From the NCBI GenBank assembly GCA_026770025.1, contig JAMXDE010000014.1, positions 1,736,001 through 1,800,000 of the forward strand: 64,000 nucleotides of DNA. Direction: 5' to 3'. A program made the position numbers and the translations under genes. Numbering within the stretch: position 1 is the stretch's first letter; each line of letters starts with the position of its first letter. The stretch comes from Craspedostauros australis (taxonomy: Eukaryota > Bacillariophyta > Bacillariophyceae > Mastogloiales > Achnanthaceae). Below the pieces are notes generated by a model that saw only the letters and a list, made by a program, of their open reading frames with translations, ran no database searches and was not told the DNA's origin. Positions 43,869 to 53,800 of this stretch are shown piece by piece.

Positions 43869-44353
43869 GGTGTATGACACAAAGTGGGGACGTGGACTTG
43901 CCACAATGCGTGTTGAGTGTTGCTGGACTTGTGGCTACCCTCGTTCCGCCATTGTCGATTTGTTCTCTCGTGGTGATTGTTTGTGAGGGTTATGTTGGTC
44001 ACAGCGATGCTTGATTTCCTTGTTTGTTGGGTTGGTTGGTCGAGAGCAATCAAAGAGTAGTTGAGTCGATGTAGTCAATATCACATGTTAGCATATTGGC
44101 AAATTCACTCTTTCCATAATTTTATCCTGAATAGGACATCCGATGACTGTCAATTCGCTATTGTCTCTTCGCCACCAGAAACTCCCACAGAACAGAAACA
44201 AGAAACGAAGACCAACACACAACTCACAACACACAACACACACACAAAGCCAAGGGAAGGGCAAGGGAGAGAGAGAAGCCTCAACGGCAACAGAACAAGC
44301 GAGAGAACAAGGGTCTCTTCCCACATTCCCGGCACCACGAGAAGTCGCATCCG
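43869..44353. other. Divergent intergenic region
   Basis: 485 bases between the divergent RRM and FKBP genes. It includes an ACACACAACACACACAC-type run near 44220-44245 in the FKBP leader. No gene seen. Confidence 0.45.
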
Positions 44354-45001
44354 ATGGTTGTCACGCTGCCCAACTATCCCGTCTCGCAATCGAAGCAAGG
44401 CGCCGGGATTCTGATCCGCGTGCTGAAGCCGTCACGAAGCCCCAACTCCAAGAAAGGCGGCGACAACGAACCAGAAGCCAATGACATTCATCGCCACCAT
44501 CGCGACGAGAAGCCCGCGCTACGTCCGGTCCACGGCGACAACTGTTTCGTCCACTATCGATGTGTTCTGGAGGTAGACGACAATGGCGACAATAGAGGCG
44601 GCAACGCAGATGATGGCAACGATCGTTCCAGGAGCCACCAGGATGGCAACCAGGCGGAGAGATCAGGAGCAGGGCAAGGCCCAGAGACAGAGCACAACGA
44701 TGGTGGTGGCGATGATGATCATTGCAGCGACGACGATGATCAATACGAACGAGAAAAGGAGGTCGTGATCGACGATACGCGCGAGCGCGATCAGCCGCTG
44801 GAGTTCCGGCTTGGAGCGCATCACGTCATCCAAGGACTGGAGGTTGCCGTGCAGCGAATGCACCTCGGCCAGCAAGTGGAGGTGACCGTGCCGTATCCGT
44901 TCGCGTACGGCGAGCGGGGAAATCCTCCAGAGATCCCACCGAATGCGACAATCGTCTTTCAGGAACTCGAGCTCGTCCGAATCAACGACGTTCGTGCGTG
45001 A
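44354..45001 (+). CDS. FKBP-type peptidyl-prolyl isomerase with a long acidic insertion
   Basis: Single exon, 215 residues. The FKBP fold is split. The start has KQGAGILIRVLKPS and LRPVHGDNCFVHYRCVLE; the end has RERDQPLEFRLGAHHVIQG, then VAVQRMHLGQQVEVTVPYPF, YGERGNPPEIPPNATIVFQ and ELELVRI. Between the strand that ends in YRCVLE and the PLEF strand is a polar insertion of about 65 residues, rich in Asp, Gly, Asn and His, where FKBPs normally have about 15. The active-site Trp of FKBP12 is Leu here (VIQGLE rather than VIxGWE), and the loop His at the YG..G..P tip is absent. Such changes lower FK506 binding and activity in other family members. No targeting peptide. Confidence 0.88.
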   Translation: MVVTLPNYPVSQSKQGAGILIRVLKPSRSPNSKKGGDNEPEANDIHRHHRDEKPALRPVHGDNCFVHYRCVLEVDDNGDNRGGNADDGNDRSRSHQDGNQAERSGAGQGPETEHNDGGGDDDHCSDDDDQYEREKEVVIDDTRERDQPLEFRLGAHHVIQGLEVAVQRMHLGQQVEVTVPYPFAYGERGNPPEIPPNATIVFQELELVRINDVRA

Positions 45002-45547
45002 AGAGAACAATGAAGCGCAGAGTGACGTGAAGGTCCTGTCTGGGTCGTTTCTTTGGACGCAGCGGTGGAGGGACTTGGCCACACGCACACGCACGCACGC
45101 CTCTCCCTCTCTGTCCTCTTGTTCGTTTGATTGCCGCATCGGCAATCCCAATCCCGATTGTCCACTGTCTGCGGCGCGCGAAAACCAGAAGCCCTGTCGA
45201 TTCAGCGCTTCGGGTCGCAACTCGTCGGACTTCGCGATTCCACGAGATTTCATGTGGATCAAAGTGCAAGTACTGGAAGAAACACGAAGTCCGAGGTTGG
45301 TGCATGTGTTGCTTCGGCGAGGCGAGGCCTCTTTCGTCCGCATCGCAGACCAAACTCTTCAACCGTATCGGCAATCTGCTGTTTTGTGCTCACAAAAAGG
45401 ATGATTGCCAACACAAAAGACAGAAAAAAATCAACAAAGCAACCAAGCACACTCCGTTACTCCACCCTACCATCTCATCCAACCAGCAGACGGACACGGC
45501 GACCATACAATACTCTTGTCCCAACAACTCTTTCAAACCAATCCACC
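45002..45547. other. Intergenic region
   Basis: 546 bases between two same-strand genes. The downstream frame stays open from 45131 to its end, but the part before 45548 is not protein-like. Confidence 0.4.
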
Positions 45548-45976
45548 ATGGCCCCCACCAAGCACGTCAAGCAGGAGCCGCACTCTCATCACAGGCACAG
45601 CCTGCAGCAGCGATCTCATGAAACCCACCCCAAGGTCATCTTCATGATCTTCCTTCGCATCCTCCTGCGGATCTTGAAGAGCGAGAGCAACGAATTGCAT
45701 TGCAACTGCCGTCACATCGTCGCAGCATGCATCCACAAATCCCGCCAAAGCGATCCAGCATTCCTCCCCTTGTTGCCAGCACTCTACAGGCAACTCAAAA
45801 CGGCAGTGGGACAAGACTACTGGCGACGGGCGCAGCGCGTTCTCGTCGTTCACATGGCACGTCGGCATGCGAAACATGCATCCGCCGCAGCCAGACCGAC
45901 AGCAGTCGCATCGTCCAGCAAGCCAGCATCGACACCGCCACCACCATCACAGTATCCAACAACGAGCGTACGCTGA
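45548..45976 (+). CDS. Small basic protein of a stramenopile-type family
   Basis: 142 residues from the ATG at 45548. A His/Gln-rich start is followed by HETHPKVIFMIFLRILLR and ILKSESNELHCNCRHIVAAC, then KSRQSDPAFLPLLPALYRQL and TVGQDYWRRAQRVLVVHM. This matches a pattern I know from many small diatom proteins: KxxFMxxLLxYL, then a helix ending xxCxxKNRxGDPxY, then LRxTVGxxxWxRAxxYLxHF. Their function is not known. The tail is low-complexity Ala/Pro/Ser. Confidence 0.7.
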   Translation: MAPTKHVKQEPHSHHRHSLQQRSHETHPKVIFMIFLRILLRILKSESNELHCNCRHIVAACIHKSRQSDPAFLPLLPALYRQLKTAVGQDYWRRAQRVLVVHMARRHAKHASAAARPTAVASSSKPASTPPPPSQYPTTSVR

Positions 45977-46859
45977 GCGGCCAAAGGGGAATTGCGAGCA
46001 AACGGTCACAAAACCTCTCTCTCACTGCTTGGGGACGTCCAACCTCATCTTCACCATTGCATACATGCACACAACAGTTTTGACCAATCGACAGCAGATG
46101 GTGAACACATGGACCGACGATGCTTCACATGTACATACAACTATTTTACGATCACTTTTATTACACAAGCATTCCTTGGCGCCTTGGTACACATACGCCA
46201 CATCCAAATCAATCTCTCAACGAGTAGCAGCTATCCCAACCATTCTTATCGCACGATTCCGCTCTTGGCGTGGTACAACGACAGACACTTGAGTGCCTGA
46301 GAGTGTAGTAGCCTTGCTTTGGATGAGTACCAATCTTCGGGTTTGCCATTTGTGATGGACTTCGGGATCAATTCGGGGATCGAAAGATCTCCGGGGAGCA
46401 AACCTTAGTTTGGCCATTCCTGTTCTCTTGTGCCTCTTGATTGGACCATACAAAGAGAGTAGAGTACTCGCTGGGCAGCTGTTGGTTGCAGCTTTGAAAT
46501 TGCTCTGTGGAGAAGCACCTATCTTGTCTACTTCTATCTTTGATTGATAGACCTCTATCGTGGATTTGTTTGATGAGGGACACACTAATACTCGTGGACA
46601 CGATCGTGGAAACAGAAGTGAGGACATGCTATTTGTTACCACAACAACAACAACAACACAACGGTGATCCAACTCTTCTCCTTTCTCTACTTGCCGCGAT
46701 CTCATAGTTGCAGTTGCAGCACCCCACCACTCCCATCAGCCACACAAACAAGCATCGTACCCCAGCTTGTCTGCATTGCGGCCCATACAGTAGTATTATA
46801 CAACTATTCTATAATATTATTATATATAAAGTTCTAAAGCAATCCATCCTGCAGCAAAG
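45977..46859. other. Intergenic region
   Basis: 883 bases. It holds a CAA run near 46641-46660 and, just before the next gene, a very AT-rich block near 46790-46835 (TTATATATAAAG) that could be its core promoter. No gene seen. Confidence 0.5.
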
Positions 46860-47924
46860 ATGGTGGACGGCAAGACCATGCCATTGCGCAACCCCAAGCT
46901 GACATCGAAGCGCGTTGCTCGGTACATCTCGTCTAGATCCTCGAGCGCATCCTCGTCGTTCAACATCTCGAGACCGCCCGTGGTTCTGGACATCGGCGCA
47001 TCGGTGGTGCGCATCGGATACGCCGAGCAGTTCAAGCCGCAGTTCGTCATCCCCATCCTGCTCGACGAGGACGAGAACAACGCGACTGCCGGCGACTCGT
47101 ACAGATCGGAGGCCGACTGGTACGCCCATCTGTCGCCGATGGTCAACGACATCTTCGACCGCCTCATGATCAAGGCATCGTCGCGTCGCTTCGTCGTCGT
47201 GCACGCCATACATCCGCAGCGCACCTGGGAAAAGGCCATGACGCAGCATCTCTGGAATCGCGGCGTGCCGGCCATCACCATGGTCACCTCCCTCGACATG
47301 ATCCCCGTGGCGCATGGCTGGAAGCGCGGCCTCGTCGTCGAAGTCTCGCGCGATGAGGCCGTCTGCGTGGCGCACGTCGATGGCCACATCCTGCCCTTCA
47401 CGTTGCAGCGCGTGCCGTGCGGGTACAAGTCCGCCTTCGACGTCGTGCCGGGGCAATGGACGCAGCGGATGGATCAGGTCTGGCTCGATGAGGACAATCC
47501 CAACAGCATCACGGTGGCCGTGCTCAAGTGTCTCGAGGCCTGTCCCATCGATGTGCGACGTTACGTTGTTGGCAACATCATCTTCGCGGGTGATGCCGTG
47601 GCACTCGCGCCGGATCTTGGACGGCGCGTCGGCAAGAAGCTCAAGGAGATTTTGGGTGACGGCGAGGTTGCGCAACAGCAGCAGGCTGCGTTGCAAGAGG
47701 ACGCCCCGCAGGATTTGTCCTCGGAGCCGGAGATGCTCACCATCGTTCCAATCAAGACGTCCGCGCTCAAATCCTTGTCCAATGAACTCGGCATCACATC
47801 CTGCGCACCGTACCGTCCCGATCATATTGCGTGGGTTGGGACGTGTCTGTGGGCCTCCGTGTGGTACAAGTACGATGACGATGAGACCAGAATCAACTGG
47901 ATCCATGCCCCGGAGGATTCATAG
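46860..47924 (+). CDS. ARP10: Actin-related protein 10 (Arp10/Arp11)-like
   Basis: Single exon, 354 residues. Arp10 caps the pointed end of the Arp1 filament in dynactin, which links dynein to cargo. The actin-fold phosphate-1 region is VVLDIGASVVRIGYAEQF near 41-58. The usual FKPQFVIPI-like stretch (E/KPRxIxPS in actin) follows, and the phosphate-2 region is LVVEVSRDEAVCVAHVDG near 155-175, lacking the DSG of true actins, as in Arp10. VVGNIIFAGDAVALAPDLGRR near 238-258 corresponds to the actin NIVLSGGxxxxPGF motif in degenerate form. The protein is shorter than actin (375). Ends 230 bases from the next gene, tail to tail. Confidence 0.8.
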   Translation: MVDGKTMPLRNPKLTSKRVARYISSRSSSASSSFNISRPPVVLDIGASVVRIGYAEQFKPQFVIPILLDEDENNATAGDSYRSEADWYAHLSPMVNDIFDRLMIKASSRRFVVVHAIHPQRTWEKAMTQHLWNRGVPAITMVTSLDMIPVAHGWKRGLVVEVSRDEAVCVAHVDGHILPFTLQRVPCGYKSAFDVVPGQWTQRMDQVWLDEDNPNSITVAVLKCLEACPIDVRRYVVGNIIFAGDAVALAPDLGRRVGKKLKEILGDGEVAQQQQAALQEDAPQDLSSEPEMLTIVPIKTSALKSLSNELGITSCAPYRPDHIAWVGTCLWASVWYKYDDDETRINWIHAPEDS

Positions 47925-48154
47925 ACAAAGTTGTAACAATCATACTTGCCACACTGCCGTACGCGTAAGTCCATACCAACATGTCCCTTCGGAAGGTCAG
48001 TCAAACAAGAAGCGAAAGTCCTCAAAATTCAACGTCGCTCATTTATCCATAATCAGTTTACATAAGTGCCATGCGTACTATACTCGCACGGCATCTACAT
48101 ACAAACTCGATGTCACGAGGCTCATTCTATCGCTCTCTGGGGAGTTGCCAACCA

Positions 48155-51100
48155 TCAATCGATTTCTCCATCATACATGGACGGCATCGAATCATCCAAT
48201 GATCCGCTGGACTCGCTCACGCACTTGGTTTCCAATCGTTGCTGACCTGACCGTCGGTTGGTGCTTGGTGCGTACTTGGTGTCTCGGTAGGAGTGGCTGG
48301 ATTCCCGCAGTGCGTTCACGCGCATGCGCAGGATGGGATCATGCCAGCCCTTGGCGGCGCCCAATGCTGCTGCTGTTTCTTCCTTTAGGCCCAACGGACC
48401 GCCTTCCATGATCATCGGTCGAGTCGATGCGACACCCGCTGCTGCATTCACAGGAGAGTTTCTTGTCTCTTCCATGGTGTATTCGCCGTCTCCCTCATCC
48501 TCGCCATCGTCTGTGTACCTGTCGCTGTCATCTGGTGACGGCTCGTATGAATATGCGCCACCATCGTTACCCACACTAGACTTGCTTTTGCGTCGTTTGG
48601 AGGGCTTTCCCATGTCGGCTTCTTGGCCATCGAACTCGAATGTCAGTGTGGACACATTGTCATCCAGCTCGACGTAGATCGAGAACCATGATGCATCATC
48701 GTCATCATCATCTTCATCAACGCGCATGGTGTTTGTCGAGGCACGTTGGCGCTCTTCGGCATCAACCGCTGCGGCTGCATTTGCCACATCCATTTCATCG
48801 TTCTCCGCCGGCGTGCCAAGATCGTCCACGCTGTGCTCGGGGTAGATGATGCGGTGGATGATGTCCCACCGGACCTTCGTGTTGGTCTCTTCGCACAAAT
48901 TCAAATGGGCGACCACCTCTGCCATCTCTTCGTCATTCAGATCGTACTGCTTGCGGAAGCTGTCGATGGCGTCCTCAAATTGCTCACCAACGTCATTGAG
49001 CTCGCCCCATTGTTCATCGTTACCGTCTCCTCCTTCTCCTTTGCCGCTGTCATTGCGATTGCCATCATTGGCCACCGCGACAGCGACAGCACCACTGCCG
49101 CCAGCGTTGGCGACAGCTTCCTTAGAGACCTTGGTGGGACTTGTCGGATCTTGCAGCTGAGTTTCACCGACTTCGTCGTCTTCTTGGTCGGGTTCCTCTT
49201 CGATACCATCTGGGAAGACGATGTCGTTGATCAAATCCCACCGAATGGGGGTGTTGGTTTGCTCGCACAGGTTGATATGTGCCACGATGTCGGACACTTC
49301 GTCGACGGTCAAGGACGGATTGCCGTCGCCATCCTCGTCTCCCCATGCTTTGCTGGTTTCCAACAAATCACGTAGCATCTTCTCCTTCATGTGCCGCTGC
49401 TTCTCGCTCTCCTTCTCATCCCGGGTCGTCTTCATGAGATCCTGCAGGTCCTGTATGACCTGGAGATGCTGTCGCTTCACAGGCGAATCCGGGCCGAACG
49501 GGATCGCGTGATCTTGATCATTGCTGTTTCCCATGCTGCCATTGTGCTGGCTGGCGCTGTGAGAAGTGACCGCAACGCTGCCGTTGTGCGTGCTCGCCTC
49601 CGGGCTCTTCAAGAGCAGAGACCTGGTTGAGTTCTGCAACGATCGGAGACTCTCATCGTGTCGCGAATGTGGATTTGGCGACGTGAGTGGATCCATCTTG
49701 TGGCTCACATCATCCTCCATGCAAAAACTGACCTCGTCAGAGTGGGATTCGCGACGCTTGGACACCGATCGTATCGGCGATCGCGCAAACGGAGGATGCT
49801 CCATTGCCTTCGATGTCCGTGACGGGCTCAATGGGTGGATGACATCCTGTGCTTCTGGCAAAGTTTTCTCGTTCTTGCTCGCGATGCCGTCGTCAGCATT
49901 TGCATTGGCATCAGTATCTGCACCTTTGTTCGTCCTCTGCTGCTCTGAATACCTCTGCGTACCCTCCGTCGCCGCAGGTTTCTGTTCGTCCTTGCTCATG
50001 GATACTGCTTCCGATGCGATTGATTCGTATGCGGTCGAGCCATGGCGCACTGGGGATGACATCGTGCGTCGTAGAACGTCGCTTGGCTGCAGCAGCGTCT
50101 GCGCGTCCTTCTGGAAGATGGCCGACTTCGTCTTGCGTCGTCGTTCGCGAATGTTACGTCGCAGCCGGACTCGTTCCGCACCACGGCCTTCGTTCATGGC
50201 ACCGGCCGTGTCCGCCATGGATACATCGGCACTGATTCCGGTGGACGAGAACGTGTGCGCGGAACCCGAATTCAACGCCATCGTCCCACCCTGCCGATCT
50301 TCGTGACTTGCCAGGTCGAACTCGCCAGTGTCATCGTCATCGTAAAAGATAGCATTGTGAGTGTATTCGTACTCGTCAAGATTGGCGCCTGATGGATTGA
50401 GAGAGAAATGCTGGATCATGGACAGCACCTTCGACTCTTTGCGCAGATTCTGGATGATCTCAACATCTCGCTTTGGTGCCGTCTTCGCGTAATAGTGGTT
50501 GTTGCGAGTCTTCATCCAGCTCGAGAAATCTTTCTGCTTGCTACGCTTTGGCTTCCTGTGCGCTGACACATTCTTGCTGTGGTGGCTGCTACCAGTGCTC
50601 AGACTGTGATTGGTGTATTTCATGATGGCAGCGGCAGCGCTGGCTGCCTTTTGCAGCCTCTTCCGTGGATAGCGGCGGCCAGGCATTGGCCTCACATGCT
50701 TGCTGCCTCCATGTCCGGTGCGTTCCAATAGATTTGCAGTGTCAGCACTTTTTGTTCGGCGTGGTGGCACACGTCTCTTTTCTGCGACTGGTGATGGTGG
50801 CGTTGAACTTGAAGTGGGTTGTTCATCGACATCAACATGGGCACTAGTCTGCGTGTCCGCATGATTGCCAGTCCGAGCGTCTATGTCAGCATCAGCGGCC
50901 GCAGCTGCCTCAACTGCATTGGTTGCTGGCGAGGCCGTCTCAGCTGTTGAGGATGACGATGCCACCATCCCTCCTTTGGATTCTGCTGCCACAGCCGACT
51001 GTGTCGCAGATGTTCTGCGCTGTTCTTTCTCTTTCATCTTATATTCAAGCGCAGGTAGTATTTGTGATGGACTCCCCATCGTGAGACTACCGCGCCTCCA

Positions 51101-53800
51101 GAACTCGGACATTTGTTTCACAACCGGTTTGGGCTGGTCGTCGTTCTGCGGATCTGTGGGAGCGGAAACAGGACCGGAACGGTCGTTCTGCCCATCGCCA
51201 TTCTTGCTCTTGCCTTTCTTGCTGCTCTTGGGATGCTCACGATGGACGGAACCTTTCATCTTCTTCTTCCGTTTTGTTCTGTGCTGTGATCCAGTGGACG
51301 CCACGAGCGACGCAGACAACGATGACTCATCATCGCTCGAACTGAGGTCGTCGCTGTCGCTATCGCTGTCGCTGCCACCGTTCGTATCGCTGTCAGTATC
51401 GCTGCTGTCGCTATCACTTTCACTGTCATCGTCTGTGTCGCTGCTGTCACTGTCACTGCGACTGCTGCCACTACTGCTGCTACTGTTGTCTTCGCGATCA
51501 CCATCGTCATCATCGTCGCCATCATTGCTGAACTCGAAGCTGTCGGTCGAGATCGATACAGAGGAATGTACCGAGGACGTCGCACTTCGGAATTGCTCAC
51601 GTGCCGGTGAGGTCCCGAAGCTTCGCAAACCGCTGCTGCCGCTGTTGCTTGTCACACCGTCGCTAGTTTGTTTGTTGTAGGTTCGCTCTTTTGATGCGGC
51701 GACTCTTTGTTTCACCAGCGTCGCAGGCGATTGCAATGCAGGGATGCTCGGTGGCAAGGATTTCATTCCATTCGTTGCTTTCACCTTGTTGGATTGCGGT
51801 GTGATTGTTTGAATTGGCGATTTCCAAGACGACATCCGCTGTGCGTTCTTGCTTTCGCCGTTGGAGGATGATCCTGAGACCGCTGTAGATGCCATGAAAG
51901 AAGACGAAGTGGCGAGTCTTCTCGGAATCCGAGTTGCAGATGCAGTGACCTTGGAAGCGTGCAGAGGATCAGCGAGCAGGAAAGGAGAATCTGCCGACAC
52001 GGCTTTGGGCTTGCGACCTCCGCTGGGTGTTTTTGGGCGCACCCGCCTCGCCGCTGTGGATGAAGCCGATTCTTTTTCTCGCACTCTATCAGCTACCGGT
52101 TTCATCGCACCGTCACTGGAACTGCGAGGGAGTTTGGGCTTTGGAGAAAGTACCGATCGTTTTGATGCGTTCGGTGTCGCTGTTGTGGCTGCCGCAGCAG
52201 CTTGCCATGACGCCTTTCTGGCAGCAAGGGTCGACGGCGACGGTGATGGTGACGGTGACATCGATGATTTTTTTGTCTGCCCCCTTGGTTTCGGCATGCC
52301 TCCGCTCCTTTCGATTTGCCGAGTCAGCATCTGTTGCTTTGACGGTATTGGCGATACAGGTGCGGAGATGCTCTTCGACGCCTGCTCCTTTAGACTCCGC
52401 CTTGATGGACGCACGCGCCGTTGCGATACAAACTTCGAGATCGTAGCAGGGCTTTTGGGGGTGCTGCCGCCTTCTTGTCCATTGGGAGCACCCGCGGAGG
52501 ATCGTTTCTTGAGGCTGTAAGGCGACGTCACGATGATGCTGCTCTTTGATTTTTGTGGTTGGTGCGCGGGAGGCTCCTTGCGAGGCCTGATCATCGATTT
52601 GCGTTGCCTCGTGTCCCTGCGCCTTCCAGTCAAGTCCAAGGCCCCATCGCTGGAGCTCTTTTCCAGGTTGTGGCGAATGGCCTTCGGCGTTGGCACTGTC
52701 GACATGACGACAGATGATCTGGGAGCTGGCTTCTTCGTGGACATTGATGGCGAGACGGATGTCGAAACCAACGCCGATATTCGTTGGAAGGGGATATTGT
52801 TGGAGAGTGAGCTTTTGTGTGCTGATGGTTTTGGTGTCGCAGTTGGGGAAGCCATTGGCGTCTGATCATGTTCGCTGGCGTTCGATAGAGCCGCGACGTA
52901 GTGTCGATGTGCAGAACCCGACCAAAGGCCTGTGGGCAAGCTGCTTGAGCTTTGACCGTGATCACCATCCTTGTTGTCTCTTTCGTTGTTGTCGTTTGTG
53001 TCCTCGCCGTTGCCATAAGTTCTCGTATTGCTGTTGCTGCCACCGCCATCCTTCGTGTTCTGCCATTGATCGCTGGTGTACGAGTACGCCGGCTTGTGCA
53101 AACTGATGGACTTCTTCTTCCTCCATGTCTTCTTGAGGCCCGCCGAATTCCTGGACGATGATGGCGACTGCGATGGGGAGGCTGCGGTAGGCGGTGCTCT
53201 TGCTGGAAGCGACTCCGATGCCTGCCTCATCGCACCAGTGAGCGACACAGACCGTTGGTACCGCTGCCGCTGCTGGAATGGGGATTCAGTCACCTTCTTG
53301 CGTTCGATGCTGCTTGGACTTTTGCTCTTGGGCTGATTGGCGAGATTCATCTTGTGTTTGGAGGCATCCCGTTGCATCCTCTTCTGTTGCAGGATGGCGC
53401 TCCACTTGTCCGGCGTGTTCACAAATCCAGATGATCCAGAATTGCCGCTGTTGTGACTGCTTCTGTTGTGACTGCTTCTGTTGTGACTGCTGCTGGTGGT
53501 GATGTTGGCAGCTTTGCGGACGTCCAATGCGCCAGGACTATCGCCCCGACTGAGCGCACCGAGGGACCTCCTTCTGTACATTTGCTTGGCTTTGACGCGG
53601 AACTCGATGTTATCGCCGCTGTCCGCGCTGTCATCACTCCTGCGTGCATTGTCATTGAGAACCTCCTCCGCATGGTCGCTGCCATCCGCATTGGTTTGTT
53701 CGTAGGCGCTGTGGCGTTTGTGCGGTGCACCATGCTGCCTCAAGCTCCTCGGTCGTCGTCTTTCGGCGTGCGCGTAGGCCAGTGCTGGTTTGGACGACAT
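48155..53800 (-). CDS. 1881-residue disordered protein with a duplicated C-terminal motif
   Basis: One uninterrupted frame; the first ATG is at 53800 (MSSKPALAYAHAERR). About 1450 N-terminal residues are Ser, Lys, Arg, Pro and Thr rich with no fold visible, including a Ser/Asp run near 767-820 (SDSDTDDDSESDSDSSDTD) that resembles a casein-kinase-type phospho-acceptor tract. Near residues 1487-1531 and 1618-1655 the protein has two similar units: VDEVSDIVAHINLCEQTNT followed by RWDLINDIVFPDG, and NDEEMAEVVAHLNLCEETNT followed by RWDIIHRIIYPE. Acidic stretches surround them. The unit looks helical and could bind a partner; I do not know it. Function unknown. Codon use and the long open frame argue for a real gene. 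Confidence 0.8.
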   Translation of the reverse strand: MSSKPALAYAHAERRRPRSLRQHGAPHKRHSAYEQTNADGSDHAEEVLNDNARRSDDSADSGDNIEFRVKAKQMYRRRSLGALSRGDSPGALDVRKAANITTSSSHNRSSHNRSSHNSGNSGSSGFVNTPDKWSAILQQKRMQRDASKHKMNLANQPKSKSPSSIERKKVTESPFQQRQRYQRSVSLTGAMRQASESLPARAPPTAASPSQSPSSSRNSAGLKKTWRKKKSISLHKPAYSYTSDQWQNTKDGGGSNSNTRTYGNGEDTNDNNERDNKDGDHGQSSSSLPTGLWSGSAHRHYVAALSNASEHDQTPMASPTATPKPSAHKSSLSNNIPFQRISALVSTSVSPSMSTKKPAPRSSVVMSTVPTPKAIRHNLEKSSSDGALDLTGRRRDTRQRKSMIRPRKEPPAHQPQKSKSSIIVTSPYSLKKRSSAGAPNGQEGGSTPKSPATISKFVSQRRVRPSRRSLKEQASKSISAPVSPIPSKQQMLTRQIERSGGMPKPRGQTKKSSMSPSPSPSPSTLAARKASWQAAAAATTATPNASKRSVLSPKPKLPRSSSDGAMKPVADRVREKESASSTAARRVRPKTPSGGRKPKAVSADSPFLLADPLHASKVTASATRIPRRLATSSSFMASTAVSGSSSNGESKNAQRMSSWKSPIQTITPQSNKVKATNGMKSLPPSIPALQSPATLVKQRVAASKERTYNKQTSDGVTSNSGSSGLRSFGTSPAREQFRSATSSVHSSVSISTDSFEFSNDGDDDDDGDREDNSSSSSGSSRSDSDSSDTDDDSESDSDSSDTDSDTNGGSDSDSDSDDLSSSDDESSLSASLVASTGSQHRTKRKKKMKGSVHREHPKSSKKGKSKNGDGQNDRSGPVSAPTDPQNDDQPKPVVKQMSEFWRRGSLTMGSPSQILPALEYKMKEKEQRRTSATQSAVAAESKGGMVASSSSTAETASPATNAVEAAAAADADIDARTGNHADTQTSAHVDVDEQPTSSSTPPSPVAEKRRVPPRRTKSADTANLLERTGHGGSKHVRPMPGRRYPRKRLQKAASAAAAIMKYTNHSLSTGSSHHSKNVSAHRKPKRSKQKDFSSWMKTRNNHYYAKTAPKRDVEIIQNLRKESKVLSMIQHFSLNPSGANLDEYEYTHNAIFYDDDDTGEFDLASHEDRQGGTMALNSGSAHTFSSTGISADVSMADTAGAMNEGRGAERVRLRRNIRERRRKTKSAIFQKDAQTLLQPSDVLRRTMSSPVRHGSTAYESIASEAVSMSKDEQKPAATEGTQRYSEQQRTNKGADTDANANADDGIASKNEKTLPEAQDVIHPLSPSRTSKAMEHPPFARSPIRSVSKRRESHSDEVSFCMEDDVSHKMDPLTSPNPHSRHDESLRSLQNSTRSLLLKSPEASTHNGSVAVTSHSASQHNGSMGNSNDQDHAIPFGPDSPVKRQHLQVIQDLQDLMKTTRDEKESEKQRHMKEKMLRDLLETSKAWGDEDGDGNPSLTVDEVSDIVAHINLCEQTNTPIRWDLINDIVFPDGIEEEPDQEDDEVGETQLQDPTSPTKVSKEAVANAGGSGAVAVAVANDGNRNDSGKGEGGDGNDEQWGELNDVGEQFEDAIDSFRKQYDLNDEEMAEVVAHLNLCEETNTKVRWDIIHRIIYPEHSVDDLGTPAENDEMDVANAAAAVDAEERQRASTNTMRVDEDDDDDDASWFSIYVELDDNVSTLTFEFDGQEADMGKPSKRRKSKSSVGNDGGAYSYEPSPDDSDRYTDDGEDEGDGEYTMEETRNSPVNAAAGVASTRPMIMEGGPLGLKEETAAALGAAKGWHDPILRMRVNALRESSHSYRDTKYAPSTNRRSGQQRLETKCVSESSGSLDDSMPSMYDGEID

